64,000 nt of DNA. Origin: Gaeumannomyces sp. JS-464 (Eukaryota; Ascomycota; Sordariomycetes; Magnaporthales; Magnaporthaceae). The notes under the pieces were generated by a model, which saw only the letters and a program-made list of their open reading frames with translations, did not search any database and was not told the DNA's origin. Shown here in pieces: positions 48,201 to 62,048 of the stretch (the first letter of the stretch is position 1; every line of letters begins with the position of its first letter). The translations under genes and the position numbers were made by a program. The stretch covers positions 4,278,001-4,342,000 of the forward strand of contig NGZR01000002.1 of NCBI GenBank assembly GCA_002197995.1, written 5' to 3'.

Positions 48201-51200
48201 GCCGAAATATCGGTTTCTCACGCGGGGAGTCCCTTCTTGAACTCAGCCTGAGGCTCGGGCTGAAAAGCAGGCAGGGCTTCTTTGTAGAATGCGACCGGGA
48301 CATCAGGCACCACTACAGTCTCTGCTGCAATGACCTCTGAAATGGCTGGTTCCATGTTTGCCGGTGTCGCTGCGCCACACTACTCTTCTTGCTCTTCGTT
48401 GGAGAAGCGGGGGCTCCCAAGCCATCACCGACGATCTGTCCTCTCTCAGTGACCCGTGGCTGTGGCGTCGGTTCTTCTGCAGGGGCAAGAACTTCACGAG
48501 AGATATCCACTCGCTCGGCCTCTTTTGGCTTGTGTACAATATGAGTGGCCGTACGCCACTCATCCGCCAGGGCGACATCAGCCGGTTCGGACTTTTCGGC
48601 CTTGTCCACCAAAGTTGACTCGCCCTCTACCAGAAATGGTGCAGATTTGTCTTTGATCTGTCGGGCGGGGATGTCGGCAGGGCTTTCATCAACAAGACTC
48701 TCAACCTCTTGATCCTTAGCTGCCCGCTCCTTCTCGAGTCTCCGCCGCTCCTTCTTACTCGACTTGCGAGGTGTATCAGGATCATCAGTTAACGAGCCCA
48801 TCCTGCGAGGCGAACCAGTCACAGAGTCGAATGCCGACGGGGTGATATGCGCCTGCTGTTCGCGAGGAACTGAGTCAACGTCGTTGGCCCCGTCAAAGCG
48901 CGGGGCGCGGTAGGGGTCGCTCAGGGGCTCCCTTGAGCCAGGAGGTGACTCTCGCATTCGGTACTGGGGGTCATCAATGACAATATTGGGATCGAAGCCG
49001 CTGTCCTGCAGACCAGCTGCCAGAGTGGCTGCGAAGCCCAGGTCGTCGTCGTAGGCGTCCGCAGGGTGAGTAGCTTGGGGGCTTGTTGGGGTCGGATCGG
49101 GAGCATGGGGGCCGTTGTCGTCGACCGCGCCAGAGATTTCGGGATCAAATGGGCTAATGCTGCGCTCAGTGGCATCAGGCTCGGGCAGCTCCCTGGTGCC
49201 TTCGGCCTTCTTCTCCTTGTCGCTGTCGGATGCAGTTTTGACTGCTGCAGCCGCGCCTGAAGCAGCGCCAACTCCTGCTATAGCAGCAGCGAACATTCCC
49301 CAGCCACTCTTCTTTTTCTTCTCCTTGGGAGAAGGTTTCGGCTCCTCTGCCGGCCGAGATTTGGCTTCCTCTGCCGACTCCGGCCCGGCCTCCTCTTGGA
49401 CGTGTCTAGGATCCCGATCGGTCCTGTCAGACTCAATATGCTTCGTCTCGTTCTCGCCCCAGGACACGGTCTTGGATGCACTGGGAACTTCGACCACTTC
49501 ACCCCTCTGATTGAGCACTACGGTGGGCGTAGAACGCGACTTGTCGCCGCTCGGTTCTTCCGGTTCTGGCTCCTTCGGCTCTGAATTCGACTGCTGCCTC
49601 TCGGGAGACGGCGTCGGGATAGGGGTTGGAGAGACGACGTTGAGCATAGGTCGCGGGCGTTCACACGAGGGGTCTCTGGACCAGAAAATCGGCGCGGCAG
49701 ATGAGGTGGAGAGGCGCTCTTCACGAGGCAAGCGGTACCTCGCAAGATCTTGGGGCTTGATGAAATTGTCGACCTTGACATCGGCGTTTGGCCCCTCCCA
49801 GATGCTCTTCTCCTTGCGGTGCATCTGCGGCGGTGTGACGATGCGAACGATAGGGTCTTCGTCCTGGTCGTACTTGTCGATCACGGAGGAGTCTGGAGAG
49901 GCGCTGCGGGAGCGGATCGTCTCCTCTTCCATCTTCCGAGCCGCAACGCTTTGTCGATAGTACTTGTTGGCCTCCTCCTGCACGACGTCCCTATCCTTGA
50001 CGGCTTGTCTCTCCTGTGCGCGAGAGCGGTTTGGCTGCGGCTCCGCGCCCCTTCCTCCCTGCGGCCTCGATGGTTGTGACGCTCGAGCACAGCGGCTGCT
50101 GCCGCCATTGCTGCTGCAGGAATCGGGGCCGTCGAGTCCTCGGCAATCTCGCGTGCACTGTCCGATTCTCGCCTCTCCGCATCCCGCTCACCTTTCTCGA
50201 ACGAATCAAGACGACTCAGTCGGTCACCAGACGGCTGCTGTGGGGGTTCACGGGGCAGAATAAATTTGGACGTGTCGAAGTTGGAGAAGTCAGGCTCGCG
50301 CTCTACCGTCTTGACCATTGGAGTCAGGGGACGGACGGGAGTCGCCGAGTGAAGCGGGCTCGGGGAGCATCGTCGGCAACCTGGAACCGGACAGGGTCAA
50401 CATTCGCGCCGTCTGTCGGCGGCGCCGACGATGCCTGGCCCGCGGTATCATTGGCGCGACGCTCTGCCCGGTATGAAACGCCCGATGGAGCCGACTCCTT
50501 GGCCCCAGGTTGGTTTTCCCTGGGCTCTTCTCCACGACGTCGCTCCCCCCGTTCGGCGACCGCAGAAGCGGGAGCTGCCTCGTGCTGCTCAGCCGCGATA
50601 TCTTTTCTCTTCTTTTCTTTCCGCCGCCGCTCACGCTCCTTGTCCCGTTCGCGAGCTGGGTCTGGCTGCGCGTCCTGGGTGTATGAGTGGTCGGATGCAT
50701 TCGCACGGAGTCGAGCCTCGAGCATGCGGATCTTCCCCTCCAGCTCGGCACGACGTTTTGCGTTCTCATCGAGGGTCTTGAGGACCTCTTGGCCAGCGCG
50801 GTCACGATCACCAGCACGCTCATGGTCGTCCAAAGGTTGACGGCGCGCCTCCTCTTTAACGAGAGCGTCACTGCGGTGCCGAGGATCCTCTCCACGCCCA
50901 TCCTTCTCCTTACGGTCATCCTCCTCCCTTCTGTTGTCGCGCGCATTTTTGCTGTCAGAAGCCATTTTTGCCGCCGCCACGATCCCAGCAGCGCCGGCCA
51001 GACCGCCAATGGCTGCGCCTACGAGAGAGGAGCCATCAGACTGCCGTTTGCGATCATCGCTTCGGCGAGACTCGGGTGCCCTGTACCTATCTGCCTCATA
51101 GACTCGCGCAGAGATGGGCGTGATGGGCTTGGGCGCCTGGATCGGAACCGGATCGGGACGGGAACCTGGGCTTTGCTGGGTAGACCTGCCAACGTCGAAG

Positions 51201-52629
51201 TTGCTTGGATCAGACGTGGGGGCAGGATAAACATGCTGCATAGGACGCCCCTCCAAGGAGGCGCTTTCCACCGAGGCCGTCGGCCGGTGCCGTCGCGGAG
51301 AAGACCGGTCCTGGCGAGGGGAGGCGGCCTTGGCTGGCCTCTTGGCAGGACCGTCAAACCCGCAAGGACTAGTGATGAGCCCTCGTAAAGAATTATAAGG
51401 CCCAAACTTGCTGGGGTCAACGACAGTACTCTTATGAGAGTCCAGCTGCATGGGCTTGCTCTCTGCTGGCCGGGGCTCTGGCCGGGGCTCTGGCTGGCTA
51501 AAATTCGATGCAGGCAGGGCGGGAGAAGAGCCGTAGGCCAGACCCATGTCGACATCTTCGCTTGAGAATTCGTCCTCGGACGACGTCTCCCAGTCGGACT
51601 CATCATCGTCGTGGTCCGGCTTGGACGAGCCGATACCCCTATCCTTGTCAGCCAGATCCGACGTTTTTTTACGCCGGAAGTTGCTTATGGCGGCGGCGGC
51701 GGCGACAAGCTGCGACGTAGGCCGGCGACCAGCACGGGCGAGATCCTCCCTATTCTCCTCCCTCGCCATCTTAGCCAGCTTCCGTCCGATCTCCAAGATC
51801 TCCTCGTCCGTCTTATCTCTCTGGGGCGCCGAGGGCCTCGAGGGGTCGACGTGGGGCGCTCCATAGTGTTGTTGTGGCTGCTGCTGTTGGTGTTGTTGTT
51901 GTTGTTGGTTATACACCTGCTCGACGGACCTATCCCTCGAGACGTAACCACGTCCATATGCGAGCGACTCATCAAAGGACGAGGAGCTCGAGTTGCCAAA
52001 CTGAAGTAGCCCCTTCTTCTTCTTCTTTTTCTTTTCCGCTTTGCGACGCTGAGCCTCTGCCGACGGGCCGCTAAAGAAGGAGAAGAAGCCGACGGCTCGC
52101 GGCCGGCGGGCAGATATGTTCAGAAGCGACTCGGAAGTGGAGGATGACTCGGACAGGTCGGAGCTCGAGTCGCGGGCGCGTGGACGCGCCGGGATGGGCT
52201 GAGGGAGGGCTTGCTGCGAGGACACATGATGATGCGGCGAGTACGGCTGCGGAGTGTACTGATGCTGCGCATACTGCGGCTGGGGAGTGTACTGCTGTTG
52301 AGGAGCGTACGGCTGGGCAGGATAATTCTGCTGAGGAGACGAGTACTGCTGCGGAGGGGGGTATTGGTGGGAAGGAGGAGGGTATTGCTGCGCAGGAGGA
52401 TACTGCTGGGGAGGGTACTGCTGATACTGCGGTTGTGACTGGTACTGCTGGTATTGCTGTTGTGGTGGTGGCGGCTGCTGCTGGTACGCGGACTGGCTGG
52501 GGAGGCGGCGGTGGGCGGCGCCATGTTGTCGGGCGCGGGTGCGGCCGAGGCCGTCTCGTAGGAATGCTGTCTCGCGCGCCGTCTGCGCCGGGAGCTCTCG
52601 GGGCTCCGGCGCCGGTGATGGTCCCCCAT
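34047..52629 (-). CDS. lah: Giant leashin-like (LAH, 'involucrin repeat') protein
   Basis: In Neurospora and Aspergillus this family tethers Woronin bodies to the cell cortex or septal pore. The chosen start (52629) reads MGDHHRRRSPESSRRRRR; the TAG lies at 34047, giving roughly 6,100 residues. Family-like blocks I recognise, in order: FGNSSSSSFDESLAYGRGYV (about 52.0 kb); DEDPIVRIVTPP and IFWSRDPSCERPRPMLNVV (49.6-49.9 kb); lysine-motif repeats; DPEIVARAIKPAIDPQFGDLLPLP, PIQFRLRSVPPSP and SWGTSREIMPLYL (45.15-45.6 kb); more repeats; RDSGYVADSP and RDSGVHLRDWP (36.6-36.75 kb); and a coiled-coil C-terminal module. Introns at 35581-35743 and probably 48168-48221. The reading frame must change about ten times, with protein texture continuous across each. 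Neurospora splits the locus into two transcripts; whether that happens here cannot be told. Confidence 0.82.
35581..35743 (-). other. Leashin-like gene intron with ATTG repeats
   Basis: A 163-bp intron, donor GTGAGT after GACGTCTAC and acceptor CGCTCAG before GATGGCTAC. On the + strand it contains (GATT)n at about 35.68-35.70 kb and a GGGCGAT triplet repeat at about 35.64-35.66 kb. Confidence 0.75.
37700..48150 (-). repeat. Leashin-like repeat region with lysine-cluster motifs
   Basis: About 10 kb of Pro/Glu/Ala/Thr/Ser-rich coding sequence punctuated by lysine clusters of the form S/T-P-x-KKK-x-KK-x-KK, for example SKKKSKKSKKAA, TRKKGKKGKKSAS, KKKGRKAKKAAS and SKKERKKKRKQK. Spacing varies from roughly 45 to 200 residues, so this is a diverged repeat, not a satellite. 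Two neighbouring units at about 47.05-47.33 kb are nearly identical (QPATPT...KK...SKL-EVE-VTSPQLG-LD). Glu-rich spacers and basic clusters alternate, giving a charge-striped chain. Confidence 0.8.
48168..48221 (-). other. Probable 54-bp intron in the leashin-like gene
   Basis: Donor GTGAG follows GGACTCCCCGC and acceptor ATTCCAG precedes AGCCATCC, with CCTGATT as a branch-like site. Splicing removes an in-frame TGA and keeps the frame from EFKKGLPA into AILRTDTEEP. If it is not an intron, the TGA would be a true stop and the boundary between two genes. Confidence 0.55.
50300..52629 (-). other. Leashin-like protein, N-terminal region
   Basis: An Arg/Ser-rich start is followed by a Gln/Tyr/Pro tract of QYPP- and PQQY-type units (about 52.25-52.5 kb), probably disordered. 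It then has a short aromatic/basic block: FFSFFSGPSAEAQRRK followed by a run of eight lysines and GLLQFGNSSSSS. From about 51.4 to 50.3 kb it is charged and helical, with an Ala/Gly patch at about 50.95-51.02 kb. In the known family this end carries the Woronin-body interaction, so it is the part to test for binding. A one-base slip near 52.51 kb joins the start codon frame to the Gln/Tyr frame. Confidence 0.65.
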
Positions 52630-55246
52630 CGCGTCGGCTGGCGCTCGCTTGGGTGTTTGTTTTGCGTTCAGGCGGCAAAACGGGGCTCGGCGAGTTCCGT
52701 CGCGCGCAGCATTTGCGGCGGAAACCCAGAGGCCGATCCGAGATGATAGTCTTTGTTTTTCAGGGGCTAGCTGGTGGCGCGATCTGGACTTTGGGCGTCA
52801 CCATCACCAGCGCTCCCAACACAGCAGAACAGTGTTATTGTTCTGTATGTTTACGAACGGGAATGATTGCGCTGCGGGCTGTCAGCCTCAATCGCAGCTC
52901 CAATTAGCAGGTTCTGGAGGAGCAGGCGGTCTGGAGCCCAGATTGCGAGCTTCGGCAGGGTTGCCCCAGGCGGGGGGGGGGGGGGGGTGGGCCCGACCAG
53001 GGTCACCAAGAACAAACTCCAAGACTCCTTCCTGGTTGCCCAGAGCGCACGGGTGGCTGGGCCGCTCACGCTCAATGTCAAGTCGCGGCCGGGCTGGTGC
53101 AGGCAGCCTACAGCGCGCTACAACCACGCAGCCAATTACCGACCGTCGTCGAACCCATTTTCAGCTCTCATGCCCCCCTCTCATCTCTGGGCGACGCACC
53201 CACGCGCACATGCGGGCAGCCAAATCGTCCAGTGCTGCACGCAACCGCTCAGGCTGTGGGACACAGAGTGGATGCCCACCACGTGTTGCATCCTCAATTG
53301 CTCGCTGCGAATTGCTTCCTCCACTTCTCGGGCAGAGATCGCCTCCGCGAGCGCCGTCCTGGATAGGTAGGCAGCCTCCGGGTATCTGCTGATAGGCAGC
53401 CGCAAGACGACAGATGTGTCCCACGCTGGCCAAGCACAAGGCCGCGATATCCGATCGCTTAGGGACCCTGTCCCAGGCTCCCCGCCCCTCTCTGCGCCGG
53501 CTCTGGGGATGCATGTAATTGCAAGTCCATTCTCCAGCTGAAAGCCAGATAATCACGGTCCGCGTAAGAGCCCGGATGCGCTGCCAATCGCCAAGCTCGC
53601 TTCCAGTGACGGGAAACGAAACACCCGTCACCCAGGCTTACCCTGGATGTCAGGGGATCCATATCGACCGTCGCTCCGCCAACGACTGGACTTGGAGACA
53701 TGCATCCCCCATCTATCAATCCGAGACGCCAGAGTCAGCGCACAGAGCCACCAGCTGGACTGATGGCATCTTGCAGCAGCAAGAAACACGGACGCGCACG
53801 GCATGAAGCTCCCATCACACAGAGCTCAGGCCTGCTGCGGGCTGACAGCCCGGATATATGAGCAAATCAAAGTATGTGGTCCATCACGGAACCCAACACA
53901 GACAACGTCGTTTGCGATGCTGACGCCGGGCGCTCCACAGTCTTCTTCTTAGCTCCTCTTCCAATCCTATCCACGTGACGAAATTGGTGGGTTTCCACAA
54001 ATCGGGGCGAATGCATGTGCCGAAGGCGAATCAAGTTCTGCTCCTCCACCAGCCAATTTGCCATGTTCTTTTTACGACTTTGGAGGATACCTAATTCGCC
54101 CCTAATTCGCCCATTTCCCAACACCAACAACCGACATCCTCGGCCTCCGACCCGACTATTCCCAATCTGCTCTGCCCCGCGATGGGTTCGTGGAGACTGG
54201 CAGCAGTCACATCCACGTGCCCGCACATACCAGACCCCAAGACGGATGCTCCAACGCACGTCAGTCGGCCTCTTACCAATTCCGTCGGGTCTGGCATGCG
54301 GGGAGCCCTGCTTCATTCGATCTCTTGTTCATTCGCCATCCATGGCCTCCCTCATGTCTGGCCACACTACCAACCCTAAAAGGAAGAGCCCGTGCAATCC
54401 TGACGAACTTCGTCACCTCTCCCCGCCGGTTCGCAATCATCATCCCTCGCTTGCCACCCTGGTGCCGCCGCATCGGCACTTGGGTGTGCAGGGAGCCCTG
54501 ACTCAAATGCAAACACTACCACCAGCATCTACAGTCACCCTTCCACTGCTTGACGTTACTAGAGGACCCTCCGCATCCGTAGAGGACCCGTATCCGTGAG
54601 GTTGACTGCCCAGCCCGTCCCCGCCAGGGCCGTAGTGTATCCGAAGTAATTGTGATTGATATGATCGGTCACAACCCGTGGCATAAGGTCTATCTTGCGT
54701 CACTCCATATAACGTATGTTACTGGACTGTAGAGGCGCTGTTCTTGGATCAGGGCCATTAACTTTCTCAAGCCCCATCACGCCCGAGGTCAATTCGCAAC
54801 GCAAAAAGAAAATCCTCCATGTGATTACTCTGTTCGCCCACCCCAAACGCAGCGAGCTCTGTTGCTGACAACCTACCCAGACAGCTTTGGTGGGGCTCGT
54901 CTGAACAGTGCATATAACCTCAATGGGACACACAAAGGCTGAGTGACATCGAATGGGGATTTAGAGAGGCATCAATGATTGACAACATACAAACTTTGAA
55001 TACCCCAATGTCCGTCCGCTAAGTTGCGTGCTCGGGCTGGCAGCATGCCATGGAGAGACCACTGGGTAGCCATCACCTGCTCTGAGTAGAGGTACCTCTT
55101 GAGGCAATTCCATCATAACCACTGGTTGTCCGACGTTGTGCGATATTTTCAGCTTATCCACCAATCCGCCCATCACAAGAACAAGAAAAAAGAAAGAAAA
55201 GAATAAGAAGAAGAAACAGGTGGGAGACATCGTTAGACAAGAAGCC
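52630..55246. other. Divergent intergenic region leashin-like gene / FolB-domain gene
   Basis: About 2.6 kb without a supportable gene. It holds a 16-G tract (52972-52987). An A/G-rich leader (55.18-55.22 kb) directly precedes the FolB-domain start. Confidence 0.45.
52972..52987. repeat. Poly(G) tract of 16 bases
   Basis: An uninterrupted G run in intergenic DNA, directly followed by TGGGCCC. Confidence 0.9.
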
Positions 55247-56309
55247 ATGGAGCACCAACCCCTGGACGTCCGCATCCGCAGCTCCTGGCAGATCAGCGCC
55301 GCAGCCGGCGAGCCCTTCGCCGTGGTGCGCGTCCGCAACCTGCAGGCGACGGTGCACGCCGCGCAAGACGCATGGGGCCGGGGCGCCAAGGCCCAGCCCC
55401 TCCTCGTCTCGGCAGAGGTTTCGCTGCGCGACCCCTTCGAGGCCTCCTCGGCCGCCGACGAGGTCGCCGCCGACACGGTGCACTACGGGGTCCTGAGCAA
55501 GGCCATCCTAGCCAGCCTGGAGCGCTATCAGCAGCCGCCCCACCAGGGCGCCGAGCCTGCCGGCGCCGACGACGACGGCAAAAGCCTAAGGGGTGTGCTG
55601 GAGACGATATGGTCAAGCCTGACCGGCCTCACCGTCGAGGGCGCCCGCTCGGCGTCGCGCGCTGGGGACAAGACGCCGTTTCTGGACACTTCGAGGGTGC
55701 GGTCGATGTCTGTCACAGTCACGCTGCCCAAGGCGTCTCTGCTGGGCGACGGCGTGAGCCTGACCGCGACCAGCCTGTTTGAGCAATATGGATATCTGCA
55801 GAGAACGGCCATGTTCGGCATATGCCTGCGCCTCCATGGCCTACGCGTGCCGACGCTCATCGGCGTGAACCCGAACGAGAGACTCGCCAAGCAGTTCGTA
55901 GTCGCGGATATCGAGATCGACAAGTTCGACTACGCTCCCGATGTGTATACCGCGCTCGAGGCACTCGCTGTAAAGGTATTCACTCTTGCTGGGTGGCATG
56001 GCTTGAGGAGCAAGCACATTCTTCCTTCTCTGTCCCCTTCACTTGTCCTGACGCGATATGCTAACCTCGTAGCTACAGATAATCGGAGAATCGGCATTCG
56101 AGACTCTCGAGGCTCTCGGGTCGCACCTTGCGCGCACGATAATATCAGACTTCAAGCCACTTCCGGCTCAGACATATTCGGGCCCCCTCGGCTGGCAGAT
56201 CAAGATATCCATGGAGAAGCCCACTGCGGTCCCCTTCGCGGACGCGCCGTCGGTGGAAATCCGGGCCGGTGCCGGAGGCCCGCATGATTTCTATAGAGTC
56301 CAAGGTTAA
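55247..56309 (+). CDS. FolB / dihydroneopterin-aldolase-domain protein
   Basis: A 319-residue protein with two FolB-like halves. The first half has VVRVRNLQATVHAAQDAW..KAQPLLVSAEVSL and the typical DTVHYGVLSKAIL segment. The second has GICLRLHGLRVPTLIGVNPNER, KQFVVADIEID and, after an intron, IIGESAFETLEALGSHLAR. FolB enzymes convert dihydroneopterin to 6-hydroxymethyl-dihydropterin in folate synthesis, usually as part of a trifunctional protein in fungi; no HPPK or DHPS domain follows here. Exons are 55247-55975 and 56079-56309, with correct phase and no slip. The upstream frame stays open to about 55136, but the Met at 55247 begins the soluble domain. Activity is inferred. It converges with the DUF3605 gene, 63 bp apart. 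Confidence 0.82.
55976..56078 (+). other. FolB-domain gene intron
   Basis: A 103-bp intron, GTATTC...CTACAG, with TGCTAAC as a clear branch-like site. It joins LEALAVK to IIGESAFETLE. Confidence 0.85.
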
Positions 56310-56372
56310 GCCCGGCCGAGCTGTAGGCCCTCAAACTACGGAACTTGTCTTTTGACTTCTAAATTTTCTTGC

Positions 56373-57103
56373 TCAGAGGGACGTCGCTGTTGGTGAGTTG
56401 GCTGATGAACTGGGGTCGGGGTCGAAAAGCATCACGTGAAAGTGTTCGACGGCATGAACTGATTTCAGGGACTTCCAGTTCTTGAACCAGATGTACTAGT
56501 TGCCAGCCAGCATCAATAACACAGCATCGCTCGCTGCCACCGGGGCTCGCGGATAGAATATCTTACCTGGTCTCGGGACACAGCTGGAGAGAAGGTCCTA
56601 TCGACAAAGGCGTCAATTTCCGCCCGTGCCCTGTCCGTGAGGTCGCCTGTGTTCGGGTCGTCGTCGAGCTCAAAGCGAGTCCAAACGACCAGGTGGACAA
56701 TCCGGGCATCGATACCATACGGCCAGTCGTTAGGAAGGATCCTGACGTCGTCTGGGTGTTCGAAGGGGGCGCTGCCCCGGGGGACAATAGGTGACTCCCA
56801 GGCCAGCCTCTGTGAGAGAATGAAATTCATGACACTTCCATAGTCTCGTTTCAGTCCCCAAGTGTACTCCAGATAGCGCCGCAGATCCGAGGGCTTCCTC
56901 TGAAAAAGGTCGAGCCTGTTGAGCTCGATCCTCTTCCTGACATCCTCCCAGGTATCTAGGACGTAGTCGGAGTCTGGCGTACTGATGATTCCACGGTCCT
57001 TTTCGGACAGCGAGAGCAAGAAATCGGGACACTCGAGTAACCGGAGCTCCTCGGGAACGTTGACCTGCCAGTACGGCAGAGGCGCATGATCGGTGCTTCC
57101 CAT
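56373..57103 (-). CDS. DUF3605 protein (N-acetylglucosamine-induced protein 1-like)
   Basis: A 219-residue soluble protein of the fungal DUF3605 family, named after an N-acetylglucosamine-induced Candida gene; the biochemical role is not known. Exon 1 (57103-56567) has the family blocks [58 protein letters not shown] and [22 protein letters not shown]. Exon 2 (56495-56373) completes it with [23 protein letters not shown]. The 71-bp intron (56566-56496, GTAAGA...CTAG) joins SRDQ to YIWF in frame. No frame correction is needed. It is convergent with the FolB-domain gene. Confidence 0.9.
56496..56566 (-). other. DUF3605 gene intron
   Basis: A 71-bp intron, donor GTAAGA after GACCAG and acceptor AACTAG before TACATCTGG. 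Without splicing the protein would lose the conserved WFKNW...HFHVML end. Confidence 0.9.
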
Positions 57104-59740
57104 TGGGAAAGTGGTTGAGAGACATCGATATGGACGTGGGACGGGCGGTTGAAGAGGGATTCGTGGGGGAGCGGATGCGCAGATCAGCCGCAGTTCTTTT
57201 CGGAATTTCGATGCCAGGGAGTCCGCCCATGCAAACCGAGTGGAACTGACGTATCTGGTGCTACGCGTATGAATATTTTGAGCGTATATACGAATGCACA
57301 GATCTCAGTCTGTGTTGTCTCCCCTTTCGCTTGCCCATATGCTGGCTCCTGGGTCGACATTAATCGTAGACTTTGGGAGCAAGCTTTTGGTATGGAGCGG
57401 GCACGCAGGAGCACACAGTACCAGCGGCTGATTGGGATTGTACTGTGTGGACGCCACCCACTCCCGCGCGCATTCAGGGGCAATCAACCTATCCACTCCA
57501 CCCATTGGACACGGTCGGGGTCTCCTAATGGTTCGTTGGTTGACCAGACGAATGCCCCTGGGCCCAGCTGGAGCGCCGCTGTGCCGCCCACGCACCCTCG
57601 TCTGGGTTGACCGCCTGGAATAGCGATGGGAAATATTCCGAAGCCAATGCCGGGACCAGGCTCCGGTTTGTCGTCGCCACATCATTCCGAGACGAAAATT
57701 AGGTGGCCGGGTTGAACCGGTTGAGGAAGCCGAAAAAAAGACAAAAAAAAAAAAAAAAAGAGAAAAGAATAAAAAAAAATATTCCGCCACGGTTTGAGAG
57801 AATGACACGAAGAAACACGTGCATGGGCTTCTGTGGTTTGATTTGGCAGAGATGGAAACCGTAGTAATGCACCAACGAATCTGAGCCGCCCGGGGCACAG
57901 GCGACAGCTCCATCTGTCTATTGCCAAAGATTGCTGTCAAACCAGGATGCAAGCGGCCCAACGTGGACCAGGGTAGTCTGCGTCTGGCAGCACGGGCTAT
58001 TGGCGATGACAGCTGCCCTGTGGTCACCGGCTTGGGCGACGATCCGATTAGAGGGGCTATTTGCGCCCTATTGATAGGTGCCAGGCTAGCCAAGGATATG
58101 TGCCGGCCCTGGGTTTAGGTTTATCCAACACGCGGGATGGGCTTGGGCGTCGGGTCGACAGTATTGATACCTGAAGAAGCTGAGGGATCACGGAATTACA
58201 AGCGGGCGGTACTGCCAACCCGTAAAGTTATCGTCGGAATGGGGGTTCGGTCCGTTTTCCATCAATGTCGCGAGCCAGCCGTCTGTGGCGAAGCCATGGA
58301 TATAAGGGCCGCCATTCCATGGGACGCCAGAAGGAGAAAAATGTGCCACTATTGGCTGAGAAGAAGAAAAAAAAAAAGCCGCACACAGTCACCTCTTCAC
58401 AGAAGAATCTGATATTAGCAAGTTATCCGTACCTTCAGAGATATCTGCCAAGACGGCCTTTCTCCCCTGGAACTCATTCAGCCACCGTCTACGCGCAAGG
58501 GTAAACCAGCCAATGCTGGTTTGTGACGGCTAGGTAGTTGCTCCGTGCGTTGATAATGAGATGTGAAATGGAAGGACGGAAAGATCCTGCCTCTCGCGCA
58601 GGGAGGAAGGGAGGGACAAAGAAGGAAAGAAAGAAAGAAAAAAAAAAAGGAAAAAAAGGACAAAAGCAGGAAGAGGAAATAGATAAGGGGGAGCCGGGTT
58701 GCTTTCAGCTCCGGCGGAACCAGAGAGAGATACAGGCGACATAAGATGAAGATATTGGATATCGCCTGGCGTGTAGAAAAAAAAAAAAAAAAAGTACAGG
58801 GGCTTTCGATAGCATCGCATCCAGGGAAGGTTGGCCCGTCCAAACCCTTGCATATCCCGAACGCCCGAACGCCACATTTTCTAATTCTGGGATTAGTTGG
58901 ATGCACACCCGACACCTGGGCCGCTTTTCGACATTTTTCTTCTCCTTCTTCAGCTGTTTGCCCCGTCGCGTTGACGAGGCGATAGATAGGCGTGCATGTA
59001 CCGGGTACATGCTGCGCACTTGGACATGAGCCCGCACTAACGCGCTCCTTAGAGCCTTACCGCAGGTTTGGTCTTCCTGGTCGTCTGGAGAGACATTTTC
59101 TGTATACTGTGTGGAACCAAGTCCGCTTGTATGCGGAGAGAAAAGCTCGTGAACCGGACCTTTGCGGTGGGAGGCGGGCACGCAGGACGAGGGAGCTCCC
59201 TGGGAAAGCGTAATTAATAAGTCCGGCCCTGCCTCGCCGCCGTCGGGTCTTCCGTTCTCCTGGTTTCGTTTCCTCGAGCTGTGTTGCCGTCGTCAACTCA
59301 ACACCAGACTGACGGTCTCGATCTCGCGGTATGTACTATCCCACTGTCCATCTTGGGCTTGGTCCAACGTTGCGTCGCCCAAGTGGGCGTGTACCCCTCC
59401 AAAAGAGCTCCCCTCATCCCGCACGTCGTGCAGTTGATTCACCAGCCTCCGCCATGCATTACGTCAATCGCCTGCCCAGGATAGCAGCTCACGTCTGCCC
59501 GTCTCCGGGAACCGCCGCAGGCCCTCTCTCACTATCAATGGCCTGCTAACAGTGATCCCGTCCCAACTGCAGTGCTCCTTTTTTGAGCGAATATCCCGTC
59601 TCGCCCCCGCCACTTCTCCCAACTTCCTCGACCACCACCACCTAGCTCACCACAACCGGACGGGGACCGGCCGCGTACCTGATATATCAAGCCAATTTTA
59701 CACCAAATAGCTTGTCGTTTCCGCAGCCGAAGACGACGAG
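57104..59740. other. Divergent intergenic region DUF3605 / UDP-glucose pyrophosphorylase
   Basis: About 2.6 kb with no supportable gene. It contains A-rich tracts at 57743-57759 (17 A) and 58777-58793 (17 A), plus A/G-rich stretches near 58.36 and 58.62-58.68 kb. The last 400 bp are pyrimidine-rich and are the probable UGP1 leader. Confidence 0.45.

Positions 59741-62048
<2,308 letters not shown>

Noticed and set aside
57305..58093. Minus-strand ORF of 262 codons upstream of the DUF3605 gene
   Set aside because: It includes translated A/T homopolymers and no recognisable domain; it lies in a divergent promoter region.
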